Positions 43,901 to 54,135 of a stretch of 64,000 bases of DNA are shown here, piece by piece (within the stretch, counting starts at the first letter, position 1; each line of letters opens with the position of its first letter). Below the pieces are notes generated by a model. The model was given only the letters and a program-made list of their open reading frames with translations, made no database searches and was not told the origin of the DNA. The DNA comes from Rhynchopus sp. YZ270_cl-10 (lineage: Eukaryota; Euglenozoa; Diplonemea; Diplonemida; Diplonemidae): the NCBI GenBank assembly GCA_964035575.1, contig OZ037869.1, positions 620,001 through 684,000 of the forward strand, given 5' to 3'. Both the position numbers and the translations under genes were made by a program.

Positions 43901-46436
43901 TCGTCCACAGCAGCCACCTTGTCCACGAACTGCCACACACGGTCCGCACCTCCCTTCACGAAGCAGCGCACGCTCTGCGACCCGTCCGCCTGCGGCATGA
44001 AGCACGACGTAAGCATCCACTTGTTCTTCGAGTCAAACGGGATCGTTCCTCCCTTCACGTCCGGGTGCTTCGAGCGCATGTTCTCCACACCGCCGCTCTT
44101 TCCGCCGCAACGTGCCTCAGCGAACTTCATGATGGCCTGCTCAGACGCGTCTCCCGTCGCTGTGCGCTGCTGGATCGGCAGGTCGTGGAACTTCGCAATC
44201 ACCTTTCCAGACCTTCTGTCGATCTTGTCCTTCACGTCCCACTTCGCACTCGAGCACAGCGCACCGATCTGCACAAGGTCTGCGCACACCTGGTTCCCAA
44301 CGTACGCAGGCGTCGTCGATGCCATCACCTTCACCTCGTGTCCGGGGAACGGGTTTGCCGACGAGCTGTCTGCGTCCGGCGACGAGTCCCAGTACGTACC
44401 GCCCTGGTCTCCTCCCTTTGCGGGTGCGTATGTCGCAGACCACGCGTTCACCACAGTCATCTTGTTCTGTGTCAGCGTTCCGGTCTTGTCACTGCAGATG
44501 ATCGAGGTCGACCCAAGGGTCTCCACGGCCTCCAGGTTCTTCACCAGCACGTTCACGTCCTTCATACGCGTTGCCGTCAGTGTCAGCGACACCGTCACTG
44601 TTGCAAGCAGACCCTCGGGCACGTTCGCCACAATGATACCAATCGTGAAGACAACAACCTCAATCGGTGCAAGCGACAGACCCAGCGAGATGGCCAAGAA
44701 GATGATACCAAGCGACACAGCAATGACAGAGATGATCAGCACGAAACGCTCAATCTCCTTGCGTAGCGGGGTGTCCTCCTCCTCCTCGTTTGTCGTCATT
44801 TCGTACAGCAGTCCCATCACAGTGTAGTCTCCAGTCGCAACGCAAAGCGCAACACACTTTCCTTCCCTGATCTGTGTTCCAAACATCGCAACGTTCGAGC
44901 AGCGAAGAGCGTCCTCCAGTCCAGGCTTTCCGTCGTGCGACTCCGCCCACTTCGAGCTTGCACGCATGATGTGTCCACGAACGTCTCCGTCAAGGTCTGC
45001 CTCCAGAAGTCCTGCACGCTCCATCTTTTCACGGCATCCGTGCGGCTCGTTGTCCTTTGCAAGTGCGTCGGGCTCTCCGGTCAGTGCAGACTGCTCCACC
45101 TTGAACTCTCCAATTGGCTGCAGAACACGGAAATCGGCGGTGATCTTGTCTCCGAGTCTCAGCAACACAACGTCTCCGGGCACAAGCTGTGTGTGTGTTT
45201 GTTGTGTTGTTGTGTTCGAATGGGTTATTTCCGATATAAAGCATAGAGTAGAGTGGAGTAGAGTATGGAGAGAAACATGTGTGGTCACGCAAAAGTAAAA
45301 AAGGTGGACCGTTTGCGAAGTGTCGATGGCAATGTCAACGACGAGGAAAACGTACGGTGACTATGTGTCCACCTGACTGCCGATGACATCCACACAGACG
45401 AAGATGGAGCAAAGCTCCTCTTGCTAGTTGTGACATGTCGGCGTGTATAGCAGTGTTGTGTTGTGTTGTATAGTGTGGTGTCAAGCAAGGTGTAGCACAT
45501 ACGTCAGTTGACGGGCGTTCCTCCTCTCGGATCGAAGAACCAGGTCCATCGTTACGACGCACCTGGTTGGTAGATCCTCCTAATTCCTTGAACTTCTGCA
45601 TCATGTTGTCCGCAGATTGCTCCTGAATGAAGGAGAACACGGAGGTCGCGGTCACAACAACCACCAGCACAACTCCGAGGTACAACTGTGGGTGGGAGGT
45701 GGTGCGGTGGTGTGATGTGATGTAGTGTCATATTCATATTGGTGTCATGTTGATGTGGTGGTGGCAAATAAAGCAAATAAAGACATACGTTCTCAGGAGA
45801 CTTAGGGTCCACAGCATAGGCAATGAAACAGAGAAGACCTCCGACCAACAGCAGCAACGAGAAAAATCCAGTGAACTGCAAAAACAGCTTCATCAACGGC
45901 GACACCACGTTCTTGGGCGTCAGCTCGTTCTTCCCCCACATGCCGAACAGCTGCTCCCATTCTTTATTCGACAGACCTTTGCTGTCTCCCGGCTTGTCGT
46001 GGTTGATCGACGTCACAATCCCGCTCCGTTCCCACACTGCGTTCGGGTCCGTCGGTGCCCCGCTGGGCTTTGCGTACACGTGGTCGCACTCTCCGTTCTC
46101 GATCTTCGCAGCCACCTGCCAGTACTGCACCTCTTTGCTTGTCGCAATCTTCGACGGGCCATTTCCGTCTCTGCGCACAAGCGTGCTCTTCTTCTTCACC
46201 AGCATGCTGCGGTCTCTCGCCACGTCAGAGTCCAGGTTCGCAATCTCCTCCTGCAGCTTCTCCGACCACACCAGTTTCTTGTCGTCCCCCTCGCCCGTCA
46301 CTGTGTAGTCCTCCGGCTTCACCGGCGGCTTGCCTGCTCCCTTCAGCCTCGCGTTCATCTGCGCGATTTGCTCATCGATCGCGTGACCGTGGTCCCCGGT
46401 CAGCGCATCCGTCGCCTCCTCCACTGTCTGGCCCAT
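40954..46436 (-). CDS. Type IIC P-type ATPase alpha subunit (Na+/K+-ATPase type), eleven exons, copy 2
   Basis: The exons are 46436-45789, 45685-45503, 45423-45373, 45186-42955, 42802-42453, 42378-42256, 42172-42019, 41913-41822, 41666-41588, 41475-41364 and 41183-40954, giving 1417 residues in one frame. Exon 3 (51 nt) is the least certain; it uses CACAACTAG as acceptor and GTGGAC as donor. Motifs: [70 protein letters not shown] and a C-terminal WVDRFTYW. It is larger than copy 1: the N terminus is a longer soluble domain and the tail before FTYW has an extra acidic helix of about 60 residues. The pair is probably an old duplication, since exon numbers and sequence have diverged. It likely pumps Na+ or H+ against K+ at the plasma membrane. 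Confidence 0.92.
41745..41780 (+). repeat. Hairpin repeat family A, degraded copy in an ATPase intron
   Basis: GTTGGATGATGGTC, then CCTCTCGT, GCTTAGTGACC. The 3' half matches family A exactly and the first stem arm has decayed. It lies in the intron between exons 8 and 9 of ATPase copy 2. Confidence 0.5.
42881..42923 (+). repeat. Hairpin repeat family C, copy 5, in an ATPase intron
   Basis: GTGAAGTTGACAGTGCAAAG, GCCTCTGGGACGC, AGGCACTGAC, inside the intron between exons 4 and 5 of ATPase copy 2. It differs from the HslU intron copy at only a few positions over about 43 bp. Confidence 0.8.
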
Positions 46437-47219
46437 TTTGGCCGAAGCTCTTTCGCTTCTGCTTCTCCCTGTCTGTGGGTAACTCCCCTGGGTGTTCCCC
46501 TTGTCTCTGTTGGGTGTGGAAATGATGGTTTGATGACAGATTTTTTTTTTTTTTGAAAGAAATATGGATTTATGAAGCCAACACCATCACTAGCATGACA
46601 CTACGGGAACATATCCACTGAAGTACACTTTTACTTGCAAATGCCCCATCAGATACAGCAGCTCCCCAGACGTTATCGAGACGAATAGTACAGGGTTTTT
46701 GACAGGTCTGCCAAAGCTCCTCTGCGAGACGTGAATCTTATTCAGGATTGAATGACTCCAGAAAAAGTTGATAAACGGAATGAGGTGGAGAGCAGGGGGA
46801 GCACATTTCTTGAAGAATGGTATCGAAGGAAAGCGAGTAAAAAAAAAAAACATAGACAAAAACTTGTAAGATGAATGTGCCTCTCATACACACACAGCTA
46901 TACCACTGTCAAACACACCCATCCCCCACCCCATTCGGCATTCTCTGTTAACGTTCAAGATAACACGCACAACCTCTAAAAAAACAAAATCCATCTAACG
47001 CACAAACATTATGGCCTGTGCACTCCCCGTATTCCCCCATAATTCGGTCCTATTTTGTAACTCCACTTTTCTCCTGTTCAGGCATCCTTACTGTTTTTTT
47101 TTTTCTTCTTTTTGTTTCTTTTTTTTGTTGCTGTCGTTGGTTTAGATACGATGAGAACGGATGATGGGTGCAATGCCCATTTTGCACATAGCAGATTTTC
47201 TCCCGGAATTTGAGTAGTT
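46437..47219. other. Intergenic spacer
   Basis: About 0.8 kb between the SP-RING gene and ATPase copy 2. It contains a family B hairpin at 46866-46898 and T runs. A CCCAACAG acceptor-like site precedes the ATPase start codon by roughly 75 nt. Confidence 0.6.
46866..46898 (+). repeat. Hairpin repeat family B, copy 4
   Basis: GTAAGATGAATGTGC, CTCTC, ATACACACACAGC. The first half is identical to the copy at 5864; the second arm carries two changes. It lies ~320 bp past the SP-RING stop codon. Confidence 0.6.
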
Positions 47220-48443
47220 TCAGTCTGCGTCCTTTACGAAATAGCGGGTAGGATTGCCGGAGAAGGTTCTCCATACACCTTTGCATGGTTCAGCTTCTTC
47301 TAGCATGAAGTTGACTACAGTACCCGTACGCACGTAGAAGTGTTTTACGTTGAGAAACGGTTTCAGGATTTTTGCAACAAAGTTTTTCATCCCCTCCATC
47401 CCTTCGATATCCTCGACATCCACAACCACGGCCAGAGGGCTTCCTTGCATAGCGTCCAACCGCCACACATCTCCGGCATTATCTGCAGACAATATTTTGT
47501 GCACTCTTTTTAATGCAGTGTTCTCTTCGCCGTATCTGCTCTCGTATTCATCGGCGGATATTGTAATTGAATCGGTTTTGGTGCGTGCTGCGTCCTTAAG
47601 GAAAACACGAAACGTCGTGTCAAGAACCAAATCCTTCAAATAAAATGAATTTCCACAAACCGGACACGCAATTCCTTTGGTAGAGTGTTTGTGTTCTTCA
47701 ATGCGTTTCAAGACCTCCAATAGGTCCAAGCACTGCAGATGTGTACAGGACCGGGATTTTATTGGGATTTTTATCTTTGCCCACGTTGCTGGGTCGCGGA
47801 CCTGAAGCACCGCTGAGTCCCCTGTAACTGAAAGCCCCTCTACGGAGTTGACCGCAGTCTGCTTCTGCAACTCAGCATTGGAGACCTGCGGCAGACGTTG
47901 TATCAAACAGTTTTGCGTGTCCTCCGAGGACAGCACCTTGGAAGACGCCCTGAGCACCACAACCACAGAGAACGGAGTAGCTGCCTTGATGTTCGACGCA
48001 GTACGTGTATCGACGTACGTTATGATCATCGGAGTGCCCGCTTTTGTCGGCGGGATTTTGTACCCCCATATATCCTTCGTTTTGAGCAGGCTTGGATGCA
48101 ACCGCGTGGGTTCAAGGGTGATAGGGGCACCACTTTTGCTGGTACGCATCTGCAACACAACCCCGGTCTGTTGTGACCATGGAAGGAATTCTGCGCGGTC
48201 ATTCGCCTTGAGGAATGCGCAGAGAAGGGGCACAGTGTTGGGCTTCTCGCTTGGGGCAGGGATGGTGGTCTCCATGAGAACGGTGGATTTGGCCTTGGCA
48301 CGCTCTTCGTTGTAGCTGACCCGCCGCACAGCGGACACAGAGTCAATCGTGATGAAGGGGTAAAAGTTATACGGTGCCACCCCCTTCGTCTCTACAATGT
48401 CCCGCTGCAGCGCCTCCAGCAATGCTGCCTCTTCAGCCTCCAT
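47220..48443 (-). CDS. SP-RING (PIAS/Siz-type) SUMO E3 ligase
   Basis: A single exon for 407 residues. The SP-RING (MIZ) finger lies at about 228-280: SRSCTHLQCLDL, then GIACPVCGNSFYLKDLVLD. The spacing C-x-H-x-x-C then C-P-x-C is the SP-RING pattern, which lacks two of the RING zinc ligands. The region before it (about 80-190) is β-rich and may be a PINIT-like domain. There is no obvious SAP domain at the N terminus, and the C-terminal 120 residues are unassigned. SP-RING proteins bring Ubc9-SUMO to nuclear substrates. A strong acceptor-like site (ACCCTAACAG) lies ~40 nt upstream of the ATG. Three broken copies of the middle of this gene are joined to the membrane-protein genes at 56.1, 60.2 and 63.6 kb. 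Confidence 0.88.
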   Translation of the reverse strand: MEAEEAALLEALQRDIVETKGVAPYNFYPFITIDSVSAVRRVSYNEERAKAKSTVLMETTIPAPSEKPNTVPLLCAFLKANDRAEFLPWSQQTGVVLQMRTSKSGAPITLEPTRLHPSLLKTKDIWGYKIPPTKAGTPMIITYVDTRTASNIKAATPFSVVVVLRASSKVLSSEDTQNCLIQRLPQVSNAELQKQTAVNSVEGLSVTGDSAVLQVRDPATWAKIKIPIKSRSCTHLQCLDLLEVLKRIEEHKHSTKGIACPVCGNSFYLKDLVLDTTFRVFLKDAARTKTDSITISADEYESRYGEENTALKRVHKILSADNAGDVWRLDAMQGSPLAVVVDVEDIEGMEGMKNFVAKILKPFLNVKHFYVRTGTVVNFMLEEAEPCKGVWRTFSGNPTRYFVKDAD

Positions 48444-48614
48444 TGCGCTCTGTGACGTGTATTGCAGACGCCGTGTGTTCTTCTGTTAGGGTGAGGTTTG
48501 GTTTAGTAAGCAAAAACGTAATATAACGAAATCCAGACTTTCCGCGCTGAAGAATCCGATGAAGAATTCTTCGAAAAAAAAAAAATCCCAAAAAAAAAAA
48601 CTTTTTCCAGTGAA

Positions 48615-50219
48615 TATACATAGCGCTCTAATTAGAGTATTAGGGTATAATTAGAGTCTGGGATTTTGGGCCAAGTCAGTTAGAGTCCAGTTAGAGTATA
48701 ATTAGAGTCGCTTTTCTTCAATTAGACTATAATTAGAGTGCAGTTAGAGCATAATTAGACTCTAACTACACTCTAATTATAGTCTAATTAGAGTAAAACA
48801 ACAGGCTTCTTGTAGGTGCAAACGCCGTAAGGAACCGGTTCCCCTAAGGTTCCTCTGTAGGACCCAGGTGCCCAGATACCCACATAGCTGAAATAAGACT
48901 TGGGGAACCGAGTTCTCAGCCGGACTGGGACACAATATGTGAAGGCGCTGTGGTCCGCCTGAAAGCGGGTCGGGGACCCGGTCGCGGGAGGGTGGGGGCC
49001 TAGTCCTAGTCCTACTGTACCTACACGACGGTGAAGTCAATGACATGACATGTGCTTTTACATGTAAAATGACATGTGAAAAGTGACATGTGACATGTAA
49101 AATGACATGTGAAATGACGTGAAATGACATGTGAAACACATGACATTTTTACGGCCAATATACGTTACTGCACATGTCATTTTACATGTAAAATGACATG
49201 TGTTTCACATGTAAAAAAAGTTACATGGTAAGCACATGTCAAAAGCACATGTCATGTCATTGACTTCACCTTCGTGTAGTACCCAGTACCGGGACTCGGG
49301 ACCCGGCTTATTCTCAGCTATGGGTACCCAGGTACTCAGACCCGCGCAGTGGCACATGCCCTCAAGTGTGAGTGCCCCATACATTAGGGAATGCGATGCA
49401 AAAACTCTATGTGCACCTTCGGTGCAACGCCGCAGAAAGGCCAAGCAGCGTTGGACTCAGAGGAATGCCTGCTGTGCAGGTATCAAACATGAGAAACTCC
49501 CAGCAACAAGGGGCGCCTTTTGGCGGGCGTTATTGAAGGTGTTTGGGGTGCAAAGTTTTCTACAAATGTTGATGCGCGGGTACAGAAGTGGTGTCTTGTT
49601 CTTTCATCTCTAGGAATGTAAATATCAATCGAATTTAACTACCACTAAGGGGAAGGGGTAATCCCAGTATCAAAGGCTGTGTTGACGGGAAATCTATAGC
49701 GAGCATACGTTCATTTCAGCCGAAGAAATACTACTTATGAGCCCAGGAGAGATCCAAGCCTCGCGTTGAACAACTACCCGCGATCGACAATACCAAAGAG
49801 AATTCATAACAAAACAACACTGCCCCACACACACTAAATAGCCATGCTTCAAGTGCATGCCCCTGGGCCAAAATTCCTGTGCTAAAAAGGCAACAAGACC
49901 ATCCACAAGGAGTGTGAATTGTGCACTGGTTTTCTGGGGGAACAAACAATATTTTCTTGTGTCTGGTTCTCTGCAAGCAGAGAACAGACTTTCTGGATTA
50001 CAAAGTCGAATTTCTTGCACTAGCTATGCCCCCTGGGTTGATGGCTATAGCATTGATTGATGTGCCCCTCTTTATTGACCCTCTTATAGGACTCTAATTA
50101 GACTCTAATTAGAGTCCAGTTAGAGTATTAGAGTTCAGTTAGAGTTTTAAAGACTCTAATTATACTCGAACTGCCGACTCTAATTATCTAGTTAGAGTCT
50201 AATTGGAGCGCTATGTATA
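48615..50219. mobile_element. MITE-like non-autonomous DNA element with TIRs and inner palindrome
   Basis: The left end TATACATAGCGCTC and the right end GAGCGCTATGTATA are inverted and agree, with one mismatch, over about 20 bp. TA or TATA may be the target duplication. Both subterminal zones (to ~48795 and from ~50085) are packed with more than 20 copies of TTAGAGT or its complement. Inside, ~48850-49320 forms a long imperfect inverted repeat around ~49150; its best arms (49017-49070 and about 49215-49285) are nearly identical, and the apex is built of repeated ACATGT. No protein is encoded. The element is therefore likely mobilised by a transposase encoded elsewhere. Confidence 0.8.
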
Positions 50220-50234
50220 AGTGAAGAATTCTTC

Positions 50235-52209
50235 AGGGCTTAGTTATTTTTTTTTTTGGTACGCGTCCGCGCGCGCTCAAATTTTTGGAAATCCAAAAAT
50301 AATAACTAATTATTAGCGTGAAATAAAGTGCACTTTTTTTCACGCCCACGTAATTTTGGCTCACGAGTGAGAGTTTATTGCCCGAGCCGCAGGCGAGGGC
50401 AATAATAGAGCACGAGTGAGACAAAATACGTGGAAGTGAAAAAACGCACTTTATTTCAAACTAATACGTAGTTTTGTTTTACAAGTGAAAATGATATTTT
50501 TGCTGGGATCCTTCACAAACGAGACGTAAAATAGAGTGATTTTATGAACAAAATGTGGGTACCTGTAAGTGAGAGTGTGAATGAGAGTAGGGGAACATGT
50601 GAACATCAATCAAAAGCAGGGAAGGGGTTACTTTTTTTGATATATGCCTCCTATGACTGGTACTAATTACAAGATGTCACCACTCATCTCGCCTGTAGGG
50701 GGGGGGCAGGTGTATAGAGCATCACAGAAGGGGGGTTTTTTTTTTTGCACTCATGATCATGGTTTGTTCTGTTGCACATTGATGTTAATCTTGACTTCTT
50801 GTGGCGTCTGAGTTGGGGGACTGTTGTTCTGTGTCAACAGCTGTGACATCGCAACTTGACCGGCCTGTGTGACTTCGGTGTACCTTTGTGGCATTGCCTG
50901 ACTGACCCACCCATAGTGGCGTTGCATCTGTACAATAGATGCTCCTGCCTCAGCGGCTTGAGTCGCAGAAGACCTGCGGAAGCTGTGCCCAGTGTACGAA
51001 CCGTCCAGCGCAAGCACCCTCGCGACTTCTGCAGGTATGCCGTACATTTTGTTGATGCCAAGAGGTTGCACACGAAAGGTCCCAGTAGTAGTTCTGTCAG
51101 CTGTCGTCTTAGTTCCAGTGATGAAGAAGCGACCCTCCTGTGAAACTGGTGAGCGCCGGTTCAGGTACTCCTCCACCACACAAAAGTAGATGCTGTCTCT
51201 TGGTACCACAAACCTCCCACGCTCCATGTCGGCCTTTTTCACCTTAGCACAGTGCTGGTACGTGAAGAGGTATCCCACTGGTGATTCCTGATAATTTGTC
51301 ATCTCAAGCATCAGTGCTTCTGTGCATCTCATTCCCGACAGAAAACACACCGCGACGTAAGCCTTGCGGACACACCAGTAGCAGTCGCTCAACTCGCTCA
51401 TCTTGAGAAACATCTCCACTTCTCCCTTCGAAAACGTCTTGCTCTTCTTCGTCGATTCGTCACTTCCCCAGGTCTTCAGCAACAGCCCGATGCGGTGGTA
51501 CTCCTTTAGTGAAAAGTCGAACTCCGTCTTGAACATAAAGTTGAGCTTAGAGTAGCACGACCATAATGAGCTGGCTTTGTAGCTGCGTTCTTCGCGCAGG
51601 TGTGTCAAGTAAGAGACCACATGTTCTTCTCTTGGCTGCTTCCGCCCCGTGATTTTATTGTGTTGTAAAAACTTATTCCACTCCGTTTTGTATGCAGTGC
51701 TTGACTTCAACCCTGCCAGAAGCTCGGTCTCATACAGATCCTCCATAGCCTCCTTCTTCTTGGTCCTTGGCATGATTTGTAGGGTGGAGTGTGTGGTTTT
51801 GTGACTGACAGAAAACAGTGAAACTTTTTTTCACGCCAGTGAAACTTTTTTTCACGCCTCCAGCGAAATTACTAAGAGCAAGCGTGAAAAAAAGCTCACT
51901 TTATTTCACGCCCCGTTTGTGAAGGATCCCAGCAAAAAGTCATTTTCACATGTGATATAAAAAATAAAAAATAAAAAAAAATATGCCGGTGTGGTGTGCA
52001 TGGAAAAGTATAATAAAAAAAGTTGGAAAATTTCAACAATTTTTTTTTCGAATATTTTTTTTTCGAAATATTTTTTTTTGGGCACAACATTGATTTTGCA
52101 GGCCAAAACAAGTTATTTTTTTTTGGTATTTTATTTTTTTTTGCGCGCGCGCGCTCAAAATTTGAGGGGGGTCCCGGACGCGTACCAAAAAAAAAAATAA
52201 CTAAGCCCT
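50235..52209 (-). mobile_element. Tyrosine-recombinase DNA transposon with 35-bp perfect TIRs
   Basis: The ends are perfect inverted repeats of 35 bp: AGGGCTTAGTTA, eleven T, then GGTACGCGTCCG, at 50235-50269 and 52175-52209. A second inner pair of inverted repeats (50485-50521 and 51914-51949, containing GCTGGGATCCTTCACAAACG) brackets the gene. The space between outer and inner repeats holds several GTGAAA/TTTCACG sites and a GCC-GCA-GGC hairpin near 50388. The only gene is a tyrosine recombinase at 50757-51773. No obvious target duplication flanks it (TCA on each side at most). Cryptons are the known eukaryotic DNA transposons with this enzyme, but they usually lack TIRs, so the class is uncertain. 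The repeats and ORF look intact. Confidence 0.78.
50757..51773 (-). CDS. Tyrosine recombinase (phage-integrase fold) of a DNA transposon
   Basis: A single exon for 338 residues. Residues ~20-110 are a helical core-binding (SAM-like) domain, linked by KSKTFSKGEVEMFLK to the catalytic domain. The catalytic set is present: Arg in SGMRCTEAL, a Lys-containing β region after it, HSFRRS supplying His and the second Arg, RHYGW supplying the third-position residue, and Tyr in MPQRYTEV as nucleophile. The tail is Gln/Asn/Pro-rich. Such enzymes cut and rejoin DNA through a 3'-phosphotyrosine. It sits alone inside the inverted repeats described for the surrounding element. It looks functional: all catalytic residues are there and the frame is undamaged. 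It could be a Crypton-type recombinase or a new group. Confidence 0.9.
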   Translation of the reverse strand: MPRTKKKEAMEDLYETELLAGLKSSTAYKTEWNKFLQHNKITGRKQPREEHVVSYLTHLREERSYKASSLWSCYSKLNFMFKTEFDFSLKEYHRIGLLLKTWGSDESTKKSKTFSKGEVEMFLKMSELSDCYWCVRKAYVAVCFLSGMRCTEALMLEMTNYQESPVGYLFTYQHCAKVKKADMERGRFVVPRDSIYFCVVEEYLNRRSPVSQEGRFFITGTKTTADRTTTGTFRVQPLGINKMYGIPAEVARVLALDGSYTGHSFRRSSATQAAEAGASIVQMQRHYGWVSQAMPQRYTEVTQAGQVAMSQLLTQNNSPPTQTPQEVKININVQQNKP

Positions 52210-52329
52210 CATTCAGAGCTCGCGCTAAAGTCCATCCCTCATCCCGGGATTTTTGGGGGTTTTGGTAGGAACGTTTTTTTTTTTGCAGTACGGGGATTTC
52301 ATTAAGAAACCAGAAGTTCTAATATTGTT

Positions 52330-53215
52330 GAGTAAGACCACCACATAGTGGACTTGCATATACATGTGACCCCGCCGTGGAACGCAATTGGCTCGGAAAG
52401 TCAAAAGAAAGAGGAGAAAAAAGAAAAGGAAAAAAAAAAAAAAAGTTGGGTACCGTGCGCCTGCGGCGCTGCCTGTTCCCTACCAGTTTCTACAGGCAAA
52501 CACTTGCCCCCTTTACCTTACACTGACGGGTTTTGACCAAAACCAAGAACTTGTCCATTTCGGCAAATTGACCCCACCACAGAACGGACGAATTCCGGAA
52601 ATGCAAATGCCGGTGTTTTCGCGCATTTTCATGTTGCAAGACGTCAGGATCAGGGAGAGAAAATCTGGTTGTGGGATTTACATTGGCCCTCTTTACCCAC
52701 ATGGATTTTGACCAAAACCAAAAAATTGGCCATTTCGGCAAAGTGACCCCACCACAGCGCGGACGGATTCCGGAAATTCCAATCGCGGTATGTTTTGGGG
52801 CTGAAAACCCACTGATTTTCAGGAGAAAAATTGCTTCCAAATCTCGGAATTTTCCGAATTTTCCTGAAAATGACCCTTGTTTACGAGTATGGGTTCATAT
52901 TTTGCGAAAATTTAAGTCACTAAAATTTTGTCCATTTTTCCGTATATACCCCACCACAAGCCGGGATTGGCCCGGAAATGCCACAAAACGGGGTTTCCGG
53001 GCCTCCCCAGCTAACCTTTTCAAGGAACGTTTTTCCGTACCCGAAATCCATTTTTTCCCCATTTTTTCCCATAATTAGCGCGACCACTGCCCTCATTGGA
53101 AAAAAATAAAAATAAAAAAAAATTCCCGAAAAAAAAAAAAAATTCCCCCACATAAGCCTCTGAGAGTGACCAGAACTGGCCTCATGAACAAAGTGACCCC
53201 GTCACAGCCAGAACG
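52330..53215. repeat. Degenerate tandem array, about five units of ~180-240 bp
   Basis: A recognisable core, GACCCC(A/G)CCACAG, followed by ACGGA-like and CCGGAAATGC blocks, recurs near 52369, 52565, 52745, 52949 and 53188. Units 2 and 3 also share TTTTGACCAAAACCAA and CCATTTCGGCAAA. On the plus strand these two translate to a common HFGK-TPP-GRIPE pattern, but no unit is an open gene. It is probably an old satellite or the remains of a repeated element. The boundaries are approximate. Confidence 0.6.
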
Positions 53216-53780
53216 CGACTCAATTGATTAAACGCCGAACGAAAAGGAAGCATGCAGCATGGCGAAAGAAAAAAGTAGCGTACCGTGCGCCTGCGGCGCA
53301 AGTTTGCAACCCACCTTCCCATGACATTGTTTGGCTGTAAAAATGTGCAATTTTATGCGCAATTTTTTGAAATGTTGCGTACCGTGGCTTCGCCAGGAGC
53401 CTTGATGCTATGGCCACCGTTTCTTTTTGTACACGTACTGAGGTTACTGATAATTCGTGTGTCTGGTGCAAATATCAATGAAGTTGAACTCCTCAGTCGG
53501 ATACCCGAGGAATTCTCTCATTCCGGGTCGGGCTCGACCGCGCTTTTTTATTTTATTTTTTGGAAATCTCAGGGACTGCGCTGGGACGCGTTTTTTGGGC
53601 CAGAACTCTAGTTTCTCCGCCGGAGGCCCCGAACTTGCGTTAAATTCCGGCGCGCGTAGCGCGCCGGGCTCGGGACGTATTTACCTTTTATGTACAAAAT
53701 CACGATTCTTCATCAAAAATCGTACCCAATGAAGGAGCGCGGAAACACTGACGAAATCAAAGAAAAAAAAATCTGCGTGG

Positions 53781-54135
53781 AAGGTCGAGGATGCGGGCCT
53801 GTGACTCTAAAGACTTTGGTGTTTTGAGGGGAATGGAGCTGAGGAGGAGGAAGGGAAGGTGTGAGAGATGAGATGTTGAAAAGGTTGATGGGGAAGTGGA
53901 GGGGTGGCATGGTTCTCTTTTTTTGCTTGTAAACTTTCCTAGCTTCTCTCTTTGTGAGGCAGTGGTAAAGTCGACAATAAGAGGGGAAAATACAGACAAA
54001 GACAAAGGGGATAGAGGGCGAGTTGCTTATTACGATATCAGTGCCAGCTGGAGCTCGTAACATCCGTTTCGCCCGGACTTCAAAATATTTGGGGTGGCTT
54101 AGGGGGAAAAGTTAATACGATGAATCTAAGCCAAA
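53781..54135. repeat. Array spacer repeat R, copy 1, ending in a family A hairpin
   Basis: It contains ACTCTAAAGACTTT, GGAATGGAGC, GATGTTGAAAAGGTTGATGG and GGGAAGTGGAG, and ends with GTTAATACGATGAAT plus half a family A hairpin (54111-54133). The same blocks recur at 60665-60916 and 63828-64000. It marks the edge of a duplication unit. Confidence 0.7.

Noticed and set aside
42694-44766. 690-residue plus-strand open frame
   Set aside because: Antisense to exon 4 of ATPase copy 2 and running through an intron; an artefact of the GC-biased codon use of the real gene.
49205-49613. Short ORFs inside the MITE-like element
   Set aside because: They lie in the arms and flank of the palindrome, have no domain, and change with the imperfect repeat.
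52671-53078. 135-residue plus-strand frame in the tandem array
   Set aside because: It spans parts of two or three degenerate repeat units; the peptide repeats follow the DNA repeats and the other units are not open.
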